A DNA stretch of 64,000 nt from Serratia marcescens (GTDB lineage Bacteria > Pseudomonadota > Gammaproteobacteria > Enterobacterales > Enterobacteriaceae). Below, in pieces: positions 12,683-22,788 of this stretch. The DNA lies in NCBI RefSeq assembly GCF_001902635.1, contig NZ_MJAO01000005.1:124001-188000 (forward strand), read 5' to 3'. The notes beneath the pieces were generated by a model. The model ran no database searches and had not been told where the DNA came from. It saw nothing but the letters and a program-made list of their open reading frames with translations. Position numbers and translations under genes: made by a program. How positions within the stretch are numbered: position 1 is the first letter of the stretch; each line of letters opens with the position of its first letter.

Positions 12683-13198
12683 TTACTTATCACGACTGGT
12701 TGTGTTGGTACCCTCTCCGGCCAATGCAGCCAGCCGTTCCAATATCTTGCGCAGTTTCTCCGGACTACGGCTCGCCAATCCCCTCAGTTCTTCCGCACTT
12801 TCCAGGCTCAAATGACGCATTGGCACGGGTTTTTCCGGCGCTTTCTCTGCGTTTCGCACCTGGTGGCTGCCTTTCGCCATCAAGGCCGGATTAATCCTGA
12901 TGTCGATCGACGACAATGATGGTAGAATTTGCGCTCGTAGTGCAGACAGCAAAGCGGGTTGTTCGTAGCGCAAGCGCATCATCCAACTGGCATTTGCCGT
13001 TTCGAGCACTAAAATACCCTGTCGGAAATTCGCGACGCGGCACCAGGGATGCAGGGGAGCGGGCAACAGGCCCTTCACTGCACGGTTAAGCTTGAGCAGC
13101 GCCACCGCGCGTTGCTGGACGTTATGCAGCGGCCCTTTGCTGCCGGCAGACGCGTCGTCGAACAGGACATCTAATAATTGTGGACGGCTATCGCGCAT
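12683..13198 (-). CDS. DUF721 (DciA-like) protein
   Basis: A 171-residue protein if started at the ATG at 13198 (MRDSRPQLLDVLFDD). A longer open frame to 13354 would run through the secM start, so I reject it. Residues ~25–105 fit the DUF721/DciA pattern: a predicted helix (VALLKLNRAVKGLLPAPLHP), then CRVANFRQGILVLETANASWMMRLRYEQPALLSALR, then IDIRINP. The C-terminal third is charged and low in complexity. In bacteria without DnaC or DnaI, DciA loads the DnaB replicative helicase. Its role in an enterobacterium, where DnaC normally does this, is unclear. It is divergent from secM with 26 bases between starts, so promoters overlap. Confidence 0.85.
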   Translation of the reverse strand: MRDSRPQLLDVLFDDASAGSKGPLHNVQQRAVALLKLNRAVKGLLPAPLHPWCRVANFRQGILVLETANASWMMRLRYEQPALLSALRAQILPSLSSIDIRINPALMAKGSHQVRNAEKAPEKPVPMRHLSLESAEELRGLASRSPEKLRKILERLAALAGEGTNTTSRDK

Positions 13199-13224
13199 AA
13201 TGGGCTCCGGCGGATTATAAACTC

Positions 13225-13755
13225 GTGATCGGTATTCTAAATCGTTGGCGACAATTTGGCAGACGTTATTTCTGGCCCCATCTCCTGTTAGGGATGGTTG
13301 CGGCCACGCTTGGCGCGTCTTCCAATTTGTCCGGCGCCCCCGATCAGGCCGCACTGCCGAGCACGTCGTCCAGCCTTAACCGGCAAAATTCGGCCAACGG
13401 CACCTTCAACAGCCTGGCCCTGCTGCAGGAAGCGCACCGCCGCCCTACCTTCAGCGTAGATTACTGGCAGCAACATGCGCTGCGCACCGTTATTCGTCAC
13501 CTCTCTTTCGCGCTGGCACCGCAGGCGGTTTATGCGCGGGTGCAGGAGAGCGAAGCCGAAGCGGAACCGCCTTTGCAGGTAGCGCAACTGGCGTTGCTTT
13601 CTACCCTCAACGCGCTGCTGACGCACGAGCCGAAGCCGCCGACCATCATTCGCCATACCCACCTTGAGGTGCTGCCAACGCTGGCGCGGCATCAGACCGG
13701 CCTGTGGGTGGCGCAGGTACAGGGCATTCGTGCCGGGCCTGCCGCGCTCGTCTGA
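13225..13755 (+). CDS. secM: secretion monitor SecM (translation arrest peptide)
   Basis: SecM is an exported peptide whose C-terminus stalls the ribosome to sense Sec activity and expose the secA ribosome-binding site. The GTG start at 13225 gives 176 residues beginning [20 protein letters not shown], very close to the E. coli SecM N-terminus. It has a positively charged n-region and a hydrophobic signal segment ([14 protein letters not shown]). The tail [17 protein letters not shown] followed by AALV carries the arrest motif. Compared with E. coli FxxxxWIxxxxGIRAGP, the Phe position is His and Ile is Val; Trp, GIRAGP and the critical Pro are kept. secA follows 82 bases later. Confidence 0.95.
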   Translation: MIGILNRWRQFGRRYFWPHLLLGMVAATLGASSNLSGAPDQAALPSTSSSLNRQNSANGTFNSLALLQEAHRRPTFSVDYWQQHALRTVIRHLSFALAPQAVYARVQESEAEAEPPLQVAQLALLSTLNALLTHEPKPPTIIRHTHLEVLPTLARHQTGLWVAQVQGIRAGPAALV

Positions 13756-13837
13756 CTCCGCCCTTAGGGCACAAAAACCATAAATAATAGCAAGTTGACT
13801 GCCGTGCTCGGCCGTCATGACAGAGATATCAAACATC

Positions 13838-16546
13838 ATGTTAGTGAAATTATTAACCAAAGTTTTTGGCAGCCGTAACGATCGTACCCTGCGCCGCATG
13901 CGCAAAGTGGTTGAGCAGATCAACCGCATGGAACCGGACATGGAAAAATTGTCCGATGACGAGCTGAAAGCGAAAACCAACGAGTTCCGCGCACGCCTGG
14001 AGAAAGGCGAGTCGCTGGAAAGCCTGATCCCGGAAGCCTTCGCCGTGGTGCGTGAGGCGAGCAAGCGCGTGTTCGGCATGCGTCACTTCGACGTGCAGCT
14101 GCTGGGCGGCATGGTGCTGAACGACCGCTGCATCGCCGAGATGCGCACCGGTGAAGGTAAAACCCTGACCGCGACGCTGCCGGCCTACCTGAACGCCCTG
14201 AGCGGCCGCGGCGTGCACGTGGTGACCGTCAACGACTATCTGGCGCAGCGTGACGCCGAAAACAACCGCCCGCTGTTCGAGTTCCTCGGCCTGAGCATCG
14301 GCATCAACCTGCCGGGCATGCCGGCACCGGCCAAGCGTGAAGCTTACGCCGCCGACATCACCTACGGCACCAACAACGAATACGGCTTCGACTACCTGCG
14401 CGACAACATGGCGTTCAGCCCGGAAGAGCGCGTGCAGCGCAAACTGCACTATGCGCTGGTGGATGAGGTGGACTCCATCCTGATCGATGAAGCGCGTACG
14501 CCGCTGATCATCTCCGGCCCGGCCGAAGACAGCTCCGAGATGTACATCAAGGTCAACAAGCTGATCCCTAAACTGATCCGCCAGGAAAAAGAAGACTCCG
14601 ACACCTTCAAGGGTGAAGGGCACTTCTCGGTGGATGAGAAGGCGCGTCAGGTTCACCTGACCGAACGTGGCCTGATCCTGATCGAAGAGATGCTGGTGGA
14701 AGCCGGCATCATGGATGAAGGCGAATCGCTGTACTCGCCGACCAACATCATGCTGATGCACCACGTTACCGCCGCGCTGCGCGCCCACGTGCTGTTCACC
14801 CGCGACGTTGACTACATCGTGAAAGACGGCGAAGTGATCATCGTCGACGAACACACCGGGCGTACCATGCAGGGCCGCCGCTGGTCCGATGGCCTGCACC
14901 AGGCGGTGGAAGCCAAAGAAGGCGTGGAGATCCAGAACGAGAACCAGACGCTGGCTTCGATCACCTTCCAGAACTACTTCCGTCTGTACGAGAAGCTGGC
15001 CGGGATGACCGGTACCGCCGATACCGAAGCCTTTGAATTCAGCTCGATCTACAAGCTGGACACCATCGTGGTGCCAACCAACCGTCCGATGATCCGTAAG
15101 GATATGCCGGATCTGGTATACATGACCGAGAAAGAGAAGATCGGCGCCATCATCGAAGACATCCGCGAGCGTACCGCCAAAGGCCAGCCGGTGCTGGTGG
15201 GTACCATCTCGATCGAGAAGTCCGAAGTGGTTTCCCATGAGCTGACCAAAGCGGGCATCGAGCATAAGGTGCTGAACGCCAAATTCCACGCCATGGAAGC
15301 GGACATCGTCGCCCAGGCCGGCCAGAGCGGTGCGGTAACCATCGCCACCAACATGGCGGGCCGTGGTACCGATATCGTGCTGGGCGGCAGCTGGCAGGCC
15401 GAAGTGGCGCTGTTGGAAGCGCCGACCGAAGAGCAGATCGAAGCCATCAAAGCGGCCTGGAAAGTGCGCCACGACGCGGTGCTGGCGGCGGGCGGCCTGC
15501 ATATCATCGGCACCGAGCGCCATGAATCGCGCCGTATCGATAACCAGCTGCGTGGCCGTTCCGGTCGTCAGGGCGATGCCGGTTCATCCCGCTTCTACCT
15601 GTCGATGGAAGATGCCCTGATGCGTATCTTCGCCTCGGATCGCGTGTCCGGCATGATGCGTAAACTGGGTATGAAAGAAGGCGAAGCGATTGAGCACCCG
15701 TGGGTGACCAAGGCGATCGCCAACGCGCAGCGCAAGGTGGAGAGCCGCAACTTCGACATCCGTAAGCAGCTGCTGGAATACGATGACGTCGCCAACGACC
15801 AGCGCCGCGCCATCTACAGCCAGCGTAACGAATTGCTGGACGTGTCCGACGTGAGCGAAACCATCGCCAGCATCCGCGAGGACGTGTTCAAGAGCACCAT
15901 CGACAACTACATCACGCCGCAGTCGCTGGAAGAAGAGTGGGACATTCAGGGGCTGGAAGAGCGCCTGAAGAACGACTTCGATCTGGAGATGCCGATCGCA
16001 CAATGGCTGGACAAAGAGCCGGAGCTGCACGAAGAGACGCTGCGCGAACGCATTCTGGAGAACGCCAAAGAGCAGTACCAGCGTAAGGAAGAAGTGGTCG
16101 GCAGCGAAATGATGCGCAACTTCGAGAAGGGCGTGATGCTGCAGACGCTGGACTCGCTGTGGAAAGAGCACCTGGCGGCGATGGACTACCTGCGTCAGGG
16201 CATCCACCTGCGCGGCTATGCGCAGAAGGATCCGAAGCAGGAGTACAAGCGTGAATCCTTCAACATGTTCGCCACCATGCTGGAATCGCTGAAATATGAA
16301 GTGATCAGCGTGCTGAGCAAGGTACAGGTGCGGATGCCGGAAGAGGTGGAAGCGCTGGAACAGCAGCGCCGCGAAGAAGCCGAGCGTCTGGCGCAGCACC
16401 AACAGCTGAGCCACCACGACGAGAATGCGCTGGTGACCGAAGATCCGAACGCCCCGGCGACTGCCGAGCGTAAAGTGGGCCGCAACGATCCTTGCCCATG
16501 CGGTTCCGGCAAGAAATACAAGCAGTGCCACGGCCGCCTGCAGTAA
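13838..16546 (+). CDS. secA: preprotein translocase ATPase SecA
   Basis: SecA is the motor that pushes unfolded preproteins through SecYEG. The ATG at 13838 ([20 protein letters not shown]) gives 902 residues, against 901 in E. coli; an in-frame ATG at 13817 adds only seven non-conserved residues. Motifs are Walker [14 protein letters not shown] near residue 102, [13 protein letters not shown] (Walker B/DEAD-type) near 208, [14 protein letters not shown] near 503, and [22 protein letters not shown]. The helical scaffold/wing region and a C-terminal zinc motif ([19 protein letters not shown]) for SecB binding complete it. Expression is probably controlled by SecM stalling upstream. Confidence 0.99.
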   Translation: MLVKLLTKVFGSRNDRTLRRMRKVVEQINRMEPDMEKLSDDELKAKTNEFRARLEKGESLESLIPEAFAVVREASKRVFGMRHFDVQLLGGMVLNDRCIAEMRTGEGKTLTATLPAYLNALSGRGVHVVTVNDYLAQRDAENNRPLFEFLGLSIGINLPGMPAPAKREAYAADITYGTNNEYGFDYLRDNMAFSPEERVQRKLHYALVDEVDSILIDEARTPLIISGPAEDSSEMYIKVNKLIPKLIRQEKEDSDTFKGEGHFSVDEKARQVHLTERGLILIEEMLVEAGIMDEGESLYSPTNIMLMHHVTAALRAHVLFTRDVDYIVKDGEVIIVDEHTGRTMQGRRWSDGLHQAVEAKEGVEIQNENQTLASITFQNYFRLYEKLAGMTGTADTEAFEFSSIYKLDTIVVPTNRPMIRKDMPDLVYMTEKEKIGAIIEDIRERTAKGQPVLVGTISIEKSEVVSHELTKAGIEHKVLNAKFHAMEADIVAQAGQSGAVTIATNMAGRGTDIVLGGSWQAEVALLEAPTEEQIEAIKAAWKVRHDAVLAAGGLHIIGTERHESRRIDNQLRGRSGRQGDAGSSRFYLSMEDALMRIFASDRVSGMMRKLGMKEGEAIEHPWVTKAIANAQRKVESRNFDIRKQLLEYDDVANDQRRAIYSQRNELLDVSDVSETIASIREDVFKSTIDNYITPQSLEEEWDIQGLEERLKNDFDLEMPIAQWLDKEPELHEETLRERILENAKEQYQRKEEVVGSEMMRNFEKGVMLQTLDSLWKEHLAAMDYLRQGIHLRGYAQKDPKQEYKRESFNMFATMLESLKYEVISVLSKVQVRMPEEVEALEQQRREEAERLAQHQQLSHHDENALVTEDPNAPATAERKVGRNDPCPCGSGKKYKQCHGRLQ

Positions 16547-16573
16547 TGCCGGCTGCGGTTAATCGATAACACC

Positions 16574-16605
16574 CAGGGGTTCAGCTTGCTGAGCCCCTGT
16601 TTTTT
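16574..16605 (+). terminator. intrinsic terminator after secA
   Basis: An 11-bp stem (CAGGGGTTCAG / CTGAGCCCCTG, one G·T pair) with loop CTTG is followed directly by six T residues. It lies 27 bases after the secA stop and 22 bases before the mutT start, so it should limit read-through from secA into mutT. Confidence 0.85.
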
Positions 16606-16626
16606 GACACCCATCAGGAGGGTGAG

Positions 16627-17031
16627 ATGAAACATCTGAATATCGCCGTGGGCATCATCCGCAATGCGCAACGGGAGATCTTTATTACCCGCCGCGCCGC
16701 CGACGCGCACATGGCCGGATTCTGGGAGTTTCCCGGCGGCAAGATCGAGCAGGGTGAAACGCCGGAACAGGCGCTGAGCCGCGAGCTGCGGGAAGAGACC
16801 GGTATCGAAGCCGAACGCGCCGAACTGCTGGAGGTGGTGGAACACCGCTTCAGCGATCGCATCGTGACGCTGAATTTTTATCTGGTGGATGCCTGGGCGG
16901 GCGAGCCGTTCGGCCGTGAGGGGCAACCGATGCGCTGGGTAAAACAGGCGGATCTGCGTGAAGATGAGTTCCCGGAAGCCAATGTCGGCATTATTCAACT
17001 GCTGGTGGCGCAGGCGAACGCCGCGCAATGA
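16627..17031 (+). CDS. mutT: 8-oxo-dGTP diphosphatase MutT
   Basis: MutT hydrolyses 8-oxo-dGTP to the monophosphate and so prevents A:T to C:G transversions. The 134-residue protein has a complete Nudix box, GGKIEQGETPEQALSRELRE followed by ETG, at residues ~37–59. The N-terminus KHLNIAVGIIRNAQREIFITRR is typical of MutT. A strong Shine-Dalgarno (caggaggg) precedes the ATG. It keeps the secA–mutT order of enterobacteria, though a terminator sits between the two. Confidence 0.97.
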   Translation: MKHLNIAVGIIRNAQREIFITRRAADAHMAGFWEFPGGKIEQGETPEQALSRELREETGIEAERAELLEVVEHRFSDRIVTLNFYLVDAWAGEPFGREGQPMRWVKQADLREDEFPEANVGIIQLLVAQANAAQ

Positions 17032-17036
17032 CAGAA

Positions 17037-17060
17037 TCGGCCTGGCGGGCGCCAGGCCGA
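17037..17060. other. hairpin between convergent mutT and yacG
   Basis: TCGGCCTGGC and GCCAGGCCGA form a perfect 10-bp stem around GGGC in the 39-base gap between convergent genes. Neither side has a T-run. Probably marks the 3' ends of both transcripts (inference). Confidence 0.45.
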
Positions 17061-17070
17061 CAGCGGGCGA

Positions 17071-17262
17071 TCAGCGATCGTCCATTTCACTCCAGTCTTC
17101 GCTTTCCGACAGATCGCTGTTGCTCGGAATGCGCTTCTCTTCATCGGCCCACTCGCCAAGATCGATCAGCTGGCAGCGTTTGCTGCAAAACGGCCGGAAC
17201 GGGCTGACGTCGCCCCAAACCACGCCGGTGCCACAGGTTGGGCATTTCACTACGGTCGTCAT
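17071..17262 (-). CDS. yacG: DNA gyrase inhibitor YacG
   Basis: YacG is a small zinc protein that binds GyrB and inhibits gyrase. The 63-residue product has the four-Cys zinc knuckle ([10 protein letters not shown]…[11 protein letters not shown]) at residues 7–31 and the [15 protein letters not shown] segment, then an acidic tail. It is the last gene of the coaE-zapD-yacG minus-strand group, the same order as in E. coli. Confidence 0.96.
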   Translation of the reverse strand: MTTVVKCPTCGTGVVWGDVSPFRPFCSKRCQLIDLGEWADEEKRIPSNSDLSESEDWSEMDDR

Positions 17263-17312
17263 AACGGTTCCTCACGCCTTCCGCCAGGGCGGAGCAGGCT
17301 TAATTTCATGGG

Positions 17313-18065
17313 TTAACAGCAGGCCAGTTCGAACGTCAGGCGTTCCGGCACCACGCCGTTTTCGCTATCCAGCGGCAGGAAACGAATGGCGTAACGTGTC
17401 TTATGGCCGGAAATCTGCGGATAGAGCTGCGGCGCCAAATGGAGGCGCAGGCGCAGCAGATCGGCCCCTTCGGCGTTGTCCTGGAAAAAGCCGTTCAGGC
17501 TGATTTGATTGCGGAACGGCCCGGATTGGCGGATCAGATCCAGGATCATGATCAGCGCCTGGTTCAGCGGCTCCAGCGATTGCAGCCAGGCGGCGACGTC
17601 GGCGTCGCGTTCCTGCTGCGGGGCGTGCATCCACATGTGCAGAGTCGGCAGATCGAAACTGCAGCAGCCGCCGGGAATGTTCAAGCGCTGGCGCACCAGG
17701 CCAACCAGCCGGTCTTCGCGCAGCGCTTGGCCGAGACGTGGCGCCGCCATCAGCGCCGATGAACGCGCTTTTAATTGGCCGCGCAGCTGCTCTATCAGCG
17801 CCATATCCACGCCCGGCACATCGGCCCAGGCCAACAGTTTCTGCTGCTGGCGCTCCAGCTCTTTGAGCAGTTCGGTACGTACCTCGCCGCGCTCCAGCAC
17901 GTCCAGCAAATCGGAAACGGTGCGGAAGAAGGTGAGGGCGATGGCGGTTTCACTCAGGGCGCGTTGGCCGTGCAGTTGTTGCAGTAAAAATTCGATACGC
18001 AGCCAGGTGCGCATTTTTTCGTTCAGCGGGTGTTCAAAGAGAACGGTTGGGGAAACATCACTCAT
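17313..18065 (-). CDS. zapD: cell division protein ZapD
   Basis: ZapD (formerly YacF) crosslinks FtsZ protofilaments and promotes Z-ring bundling. The 250-residue product begins [27 protein letters not shown] and has the all-α first half and β-rich second half known for the family ([20 protein letters not shown], then [26 protein letters not shown]). It starts 5 bases after the coaE stop, so the two are co-transcribed. Confidence 0.96.
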   Translation of the reverse strand: MSDVSPTVLFEHPLNEKMRTWLRIEFLLQQLHGQRALSETAIALTFFRTVSDLLDVLERGEVRTELLKELERQQQKLLAWADVPGVDMALIEQLRGQLKARSSALMAAPRLGQALREDRLVGLVRQRLNIPGGCCSFDLPTLHMWMHAPQQERDADVAAWLQSLEPLNQALIMILDLIRQSGPFRNQISLNGFFQDNAEGADLLRLRLHLAPQLYPQISGHKTRYAIRFLPLDSENGVVPERLTFELACC

Positions 18066-18070
18066 GCAGT

Positions 18071-18685
18071 TTAATCCTGTTGGGGCGCTGTTGCCGCCAG
18101 TTCAAGGTAGCGACGATGCAGTGCGGCAACCCGTGGCTCTATCCCCTGAGCGGCGCCGCTGTTGTCAATAATGTCATCCGCCACGGCGAGGCGCTGCTGG
18201 CGCGTGGCCTGGGCGGCGAGAATGCTCTGCGCTTGCTCACGGCTGACGCCGTCGCGCGCAATGGTGCGAGCCAACTGGGTTTCGGCGTCGACGTCGATCA
18301 CCAGCACCCGATCGGCGCGATCCTGCAGGCCGTTTTCCACCAGCAGCGGCACGACCCACAGCGCGTACGGGCTGGTGGCCTGCGCCAGTTGGCGTTGGGT
18401 TTCACGGTGTATCAGCGGATGCAGCAGCTGGTTCAGCCAGGTTTTGTCATCGGGCCGGCTAAAGATGCGCTGACGCAGCGCAGCACGGTTCAGCGCACCG
18501 TCCGGCAGCAACATTTCATTACCAAATCGTTCGGCGATCGCGGCCAGAGCAGGGGTGCTTGGCTCGACGACCTGACGGGCGATCACGTCGGCATCGACGA
18601 TGGTTGCGCCGTGGCGCGCAAAGGCGTTCGCGACGGTCGTCTTGCCGCTGCCTATGCCCCCGGTCAACGCAACAATGTAGGCCAT
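18071..18685 (-). CDS. coaE: dephospho-CoA kinase CoaE
   Basis: CoaE phosphorylates dephospho-CoA, the last step of coenzyme A synthesis, in the cytoplasm. The 204-residue product has the P-loop [17 protein letters not shown] at residues 5–21, [12 protein letters not shown], and a [24 protein letters not shown] lid/CoA domain. First gene of the minus-strand coaE-zapD-yacG set. It is divergent from guaC across a 362-base gap. Confidence 0.97.
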   Translation of the reverse strand: MAYIVALTGGIGSGKTTVANAFARHGATIVDADVIARQVVEPSTPALAAIAERFGNEMLLPDGALNRAALRQRIFSRPDDKTWLNQLLHPLIHRETQRQLAQATSPYALWVVPLLVENGLQDRADRVLVIDVDAETQLARTIARDGVSREQAQSILAAQATRQQRLAVADDIIDNSGAAQGIEPRVAALHRRYLELAATAPQQD

Positions 18686-19047
18686 GTTATTAGGTGCATC
18701 CGATGTTCATAAAAAAATAATAGTCGAATCATAAAGCGATCGCGCAGAAGTGCAAGTCGGCAGGCGGCGCTTGCGCGTCGGCACCGATCGGGCGGCGAGA
18801 AAAAGCGCAGCGGCATGGCAAAAATGAGCGGGCAATCACACTGCGGTTATGCAGGTAAATTTGTCGGATTGTAGCGTAAATAAAGGCGAATTCGCAGTCT
18901 TGTTCAGCGATTATTAGCGCGTATTATAAGGTTACTGGAACTGGCATTAATCTCGCCGTCACCTTTCCGCGCCAATGGAAAGCCACCGGGCTGAGGTTCG
19001 AATATCCTCCTTGCGATCCGTCGCCATTAACCAGGAAATCATGAGTC
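18686..19047. other. coaE–guaC divergent intergenic region
   Basis: 362 bases between divergent genes. The coaE-proximal half is AT-rich near the start and then GC-rich with no ORF I would support. The guaC-proximal half holds a candidate guaC promoter (annotated separately) and a ~120-base leader. No repeat or RNA gene recognised. Confidence 0.6.
18900..18927 (+). promoter_or_regulatory. candidate guaC promoter
   Basis: TTGTTC (18900–18905) and TATTAT (18922–18927), spacer 16 bases, resemble a sigma-70 promoter and point toward guaC. The predicted mRNA leader would be about 115 bases. Unverified; based on resemblance to consensus. Confidence 0.45.
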
Positions 19048-20091
19048 ATGCGTATTGAAGAAGATTTGAAGTTGGGCTTTAAAGACGTGTTGATCCGCCC
19101 TAAGCGCTCCACGTTGAAAAGCCGTTCCGAGGTTGAACTGGAACGTCAGTTTACCTTCAAGCATTCAGGTTGCAGCTGGTCCGGCGTGCCGATTATCGCC
19201 GCCAACATGGACACGGTGGGCACCTTCCGCATGGCTGAGGCCCTGGCTTCTTTCGACGTTCTCACCGCCGTACACAAACATTACAGCGTCGAGCAATGGG
19301 CTGACTTCGTGCAGCGCATGCCGGAATCGGTGCTGCGCCACGTGATGGTGTCCACCGGCACTTCCGAAGCAGACTTCGCCAAAATGCAGCAGATCCTGGC
19401 CCTGTCTCCGGCACTGAAGTTCATCTGCATCGACGTGGCCAACGGCTACTCTGAACATTTCGTCGCCTTCCTGCAAAAAGCGCGCGAAGCCTGCCCGAAT
19501 CACGTGATCTGCGCCGGCAACGTGGTGACCGGCGAGATGGTGGAAGAGCTGATCCTCTCCGGCGCCGACATCGTTAAGGTCGGCATTGGTCCGGGTTCAG
19601 TCTGTACCACCCGCGTGAAAACCGGCGTGGGTTATCCGCAGCTGTCGGCGGTGATCGAATGCGCCGATGCGGCCCACGGGCTGGGCGGCCAAATTGTCAG
19701 CGACGGTGGCTGTTCGGTGCCGGGCGACGTCGCCAAAGCCTTCGGCGGCGGCGCTGACTTCGTGATGCTGGGTGGCATGCTGGCCGGTCACGACGAGTGC
19801 GAAGGCACCGTGGTGGAAGAGAACGGCGAGAAGTTTATGCTGTTCTACGGCATGAGCTCCGAGTCGGCGATGAAGCGCCATGTCGGCGGTGTCGCTGAGT
19901 ATCGCGCGGCCGAAGGTAAAACCGTCAAGCTGCCGCTGCGCGGCGAGGTGGAGTTCACCGTGCGCGATATCCTCGGTGGCCTGCGTTCCGCCTGCACCTA
20001 CGTCGGCGCCGAGCGCCTGAAAGAGCTGACCAAGCGCACCACCTTTATCCGCGTGGCGGAGCAGGAAAACCGCGTCTTCGGCGGCAAATAA
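19048..20091 (+). CDS. guaC: GMP reductase GuaC
   Basis: GuaC converts GMP to IMP with NADPH, releasing ammonia, in purine salvage. The 347-residue TIM-barrel protein has the family N-terminus ([20 protein letters not shown]) and [12 protein letters not shown]. The catalytic-Cys loop is [20 protein letters not shown] near residue 186, with [33 protein letters not shown] for phosphate binding. Absence of CBS domains separates it from IMP dehydrogenase. Single-gene unit. Confidence 0.98.
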   Translation: MRIEEDLKLGFKDVLIRPKRSTLKSRSEVELERQFTFKHSGCSWSGVPIIAANMDTVGTFRMAEALASFDVLTAVHKHYSVEQWADFVQRMPESVLRHVMVSTGTSEADFAKMQQILALSPALKFICIDVANGYSEHFVAFLQKAREACPNHVICAGNVVTGEMVEELILSGADIVKVGIGPGSVCTTRVKTGVGYPQLSAVIECADAAHGLGGQIVSDGGCSVPGDVAKAFGGGADFVMLGGMLAGHDECEGTVVEENGEKFMLFYGMSSESAMKRHVGGVAEYRAAEGKTVKLPLRGEVEFTVRDILGGLRSACTYVGAERLKELTKRTTFIRVAEQENRVFGGK

Positions 20092-20144
20092 GCGCACCTT
20101 GCATTCGCGGGCGCAGCGCACAGCGGCGCCCGCTATCCTCAGCG

Positions 20145-21344
20145 TTATCCCAGCACGCTGCCCAGTTGAAAAATAGGCAGATACATGGCGATCACCAAAG
20201 CACCGACAATCCCGCCCACCACCAGCATCAGCAGCGGCTCCAGCGTTTGCGCCAGCGTATCGGCCAGCTCGTGCGTCTGCCGTTCATACCACTGCGCCAG
20301 TTTATCCAGCAAGGTGTCCAGCGAACCGGATTCCTCGCCCACCCGCACCAACTGCCGGCACAACGGTGGAAACAGCGGTTGCAGGCCCAGGGCATGGTGA
20401 AATGCCTCGCCCTCGGCGATCTGCCGCTGCACCTGCACCAACGCCTGCCGGAACAGCTGATGGTCAGCCGCCAGCGCCGCCGCGTTCAACCCTTCCACCA
20501 GCGTCAGCCCCGCGCGTTGGGTCATGGTCAGGATGCGGAATATTTGGCTCAGCGCACCGCCGCTTACCAGCCGGGCGATCAGCGGCAGGCGAAGCAAGGC
20601 CGCCTGTTCACGTCGGCGCCACGGCGGGCGGGGGTGCAGCCAGCGGCAGTAGCCGAACAGCAACGCGCCCAGCAACAGCGCCAGATAGGGGCCGGCGGCG
20701 ATCAGCAGCGCGGACAGTTCCAATAGCCCCTGGGTAAACCAGGGCAGCGGCGCATCAAACGACTGATAAACCTTGGCGAATTCCGGCAGCACCATCACCA
20801 GCATCAGTACGCTGACCAGCAGGGCTACCGCGCAGATGAAGAGGGGATAGCGCAGCGCTTTAGTCACCTTGCGGCGCACCAGCAACTGGGCTTCCTGCTG
20901 TTGCGCCAACTGCAGGCAGCAGCGATCGAGGTTGCCGGTCAGTTCACCGATGGCGATCATCTGGCAATAGAGCAGCGGAAAAACCCCCGGTTGTTCAGCG
21001 AGGGTTTCGGAGAGCGGCTGCCCTTCGCGCACCTGTTCCGCTAACTGGCGCAGCAGGCAGCGCCAGGCCGCCGAAGGGTGCTCCGTCGCCAGCAGCTGCA
21101 GCGCATTGACCAGCGGCAACCCCGCCTGCAGCAAGGTGGCGAGTTGGCGGGTGAAGTGGATTAAGGATTCTCCGCGCCACTGGCCGGGTGTGATGCGTTT
21201 GCCGTGGCCGATCCGGCACGGTTGCAGGCCTTGTTCGATCAGCAACCGGCTCACCTGCCGTTTTTCATCACTCATCAGTTCGCCGTGGCGCAAGGCGCCC
21301 TGAGCGTCGAACGCCTGCCAAAGAAACAGCCGGCGCGCTTTCAT
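20145..21344 (-). CDS. hofC: type IV pilus inner-membrane platform protein HofC (PilC/GspF family)
   Basis: The 399-residue protein has the duplicated GspF/PilC domain. The first copy is FTRQLATLLQAGLPLVNALQLLA near residue 65 and the second is IFRILTMTQRAGLTLVEGLNAAA near residue 270. Three membrane segments are seen (around 165–190, 215–240 and the C-terminal LLMLVVGGIVGALVIAMYLPIFQLGSVLG). Such platforms couple the assembly ATPase to pilin extrusion. The start overlaps hofB by 4 bases in a ppdD-hofB-hofC operon as in E. coli. Whether it makes a pilus here cannot be read from the sequence. Confidence 0.93.
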   Translation of the reverse strand: MKARRLFLWQAFDAQGALRHGELMSDEKRQVSRLLIEQGLQPCRIGHGKRITPGQWRGESLIHFTRQLATLLQAGLPLVNALQLLATEHPSAAWRCLLRQLAEQVREGQPLSETLAEQPGVFPLLYCQMIAIGELTGNLDRCCLQLAQQQEAQLLVRRKVTKALRYPLFICAVALLVSVLMLVMVLPEFAKVYQSFDAPLPWFTQGLLELSALLIAAGPYLALLLGALLFGYCRWLHPRPPWRRREQAALLRLPLIARLVSGGALSQIFRILTMTQRAGLTLVEGLNAAALAADHQLFRQALVQVQRQIAEGEAFHHALGLQPLFPPLCRQLVRVGEESGSLDTLLDKLAQWYERQTHELADTLAQTLEPLLMLVVGGIVGALVIAMYLPIFQLGSVLG

Positions 21345-22783
21345 GGCGCCGTCACGCCGAGTTGGACGGCGTCGATCACGCGGTACACTTCTTCCAGCGA
21401 GGTCGTGCCTTCGGCGGCCAGCGCCAGCCCGGCCTGCAGCAACGAAAGCTGCCCCTGTTCGCGGGCGATATCCGCCAGCCGGTTGGGAGCGGCGTTCACC
21501 AGCAACGCCGCCTGTATTTCCGGCGTAATGGCCAACAGTTCATACACGCCGATGCGCCCATAGTAGCCGCCGAAGCAGTGCTCGCAGCCGTCGGCGCGCC
21601 AGGCCGTCAGCGGTTCCGGCCAGACCGAGGTGGGAAAGTGCGTCGGCTGGCTGTGCGGGTAGCGGCAGTGGCGGCACAGCCTGCGCACCAGCCGCTGGGC
21701 GACGACCAACTTCAGGCAGCCGGCGAGCAGGTAGCCGGGGATGCCCATGTGCGTCAGCCGCGTCAGGGTTTCACCGGTGGAGTTGGTATGCAGCGTCGAC
21801 AGCACCAGATGGCCGGTCTGCGCGGCCTTGACCGCGATCTCGGCGGTTTCCGCATCGCGGATCTCACCGATCATGATGACATCCGGATCCTGGCGCAACA
21901 GGGCGCGCAGCACCCGGGCGAAGCTCAGCTCGGTTTTGGTGTTGATCTGGGTCTGATTGACGCCGAACAGCGGGATCTCGACCGGATCTTCGGCGCTGCA
22001 CAGGTTGCTTTGCGCATCGTTCAACTGGCGCAGGCCGCTGTACAGCGTCACCGTCTTGCCGCTGCCGGTCGGGCCGGTCACCAGGATCAACCCTTGCGGG
22101 CAGGCCAGCGCCGCCGCGTAGCGCGCCAGATCTGCCCGGCTCATGCCCAGTTGATCCAGCGGCAGCTCCTGCTGCTCACCCTGCTGAACGCGCAGCACCA
22201 CCTTTTCGCCGTGTAACGTCGGCAGGGTGGCGATGCGCATGGCGTAGCGCGCGCTGTCCAGCGTCAGGCTGAGCTGCCCGTCTTGAGGCTGACGGCGCTC
22301 GGCGATATCCAGCTGGCCGAGGATTTTCAGCCGGGCGATGAGGCGTGCAGTCAACGCCGGCGGCGGTGAGGCGAGGGTTTGCAGCACGCCGTCGATGCGC
22401 AGGCGAATGCGAAAATGTTGCCGGAAGGGTTCGAAGTGGATGTCCGAGGCGCGGCGCTGAATGGCCAGGCGCAGCGTCTGGTTGATGAACTGCACCACCG
22501 GCGCATCGCCGTCGTCGGGATAGGCGATGTCTGCGGTGTCCTCTTCGGCCGCCAATAGCGCCGGTAGCGACGTGTGGCGTTGGTTCAGCGCCTGCTCCAG
22601 CCTGGCCGCCGGCCATTGTTCCAGATGGATGCGTTTGCCGGTGGCGAAACGCAACGCCGCCAGCAGCCCCTGCGGCGCTTCTTCGCTGAGCGCGACCGTG
22701 AGGGTCGTCGGGTCTTCGCTCAGCGCCAGCGCCTGATAGCGTCGGCACAGGGCGTGAACTTCTTCGCTGATTTGCGCGCTCAT
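21341..22783 (-). CDS. hofB: type IV pilus assembly ATPase HofB (PilB/GspE family)
   Basis: GspE/PilB-type ATPase that powers pilin assembly. I chose the ATG at 22783 (MSAQISEEVHALCRRYQAL), with GGAG eight bases upstream at the end of ppdD. The frame extends further but would overlap ppdD. The 480-residue product has an N-terminal N1/N2 region, RRASDIHFEPF, Walker A LVTGPTGSGKTVTLYSG near residue 245, the Asp box EDPVEIPLFGVNQTQIN and Walker B LRQDPDVIMIGEIRDAETAEIA. A four-Cys zinc motif (CRHCRYP…CEHCFGG) is also present. Encoded between ppdD and hofC. Confidence 0.93.
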   Translation of the reverse strand: MSAQISEEVHALCRRYQALALSEDPTTLTVALSEEAPQGLLAALRFATGKRIHLEQWPAARLEQALNQRHTSLPALLAAEEDTADIAYPDDGDAPVVQFINQTLRLAIQRRASDIHFEPFRQHFRIRLRIDGVLQTLASPPPALTARLIARLKILGQLDIAERRQPQDGQLSLTLDSARYAMRIATLPTLHGEKVVLRVQQGEQQELPLDQLGMSRADLARYAAALACPQGLILVTGPTGSGKTVTLYSGLRQLNDAQSNLCSAEDPVEIPLFGVNQTQINTKTELSFARVLRALLRQDPDVIMIGEIRDAETAEIAVKAAQTGHLVLSTLHTNSTGETLTRLTHMGIPGYLLAGCLKLVVAQRLVRRLCRHCRYPHSQPTHFPTSVWPEPLTAWRADGCEHCFGGYYGRIGVYELLAITPEIQAALLVNAAPNRLADIAREQGQLSLLQAGLALAAEGTTSLEEVYRVIDAVQLGVTAP

Positions 22784-22788
22784 CGCCG

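Noticed and set aside
13199-13354. Longer N-terminus for the DUF721 protein
   Set aside because: It would run antisense through the secM start and signal region; the added residues are not DUF721-like.
13853-15523. 556-codon minus-strand open frame opposite secA
   Set aside because: Antisense shadow of SecA. Composition (His/Gln/Val-rich) and lack of motifs argue against a real gene.
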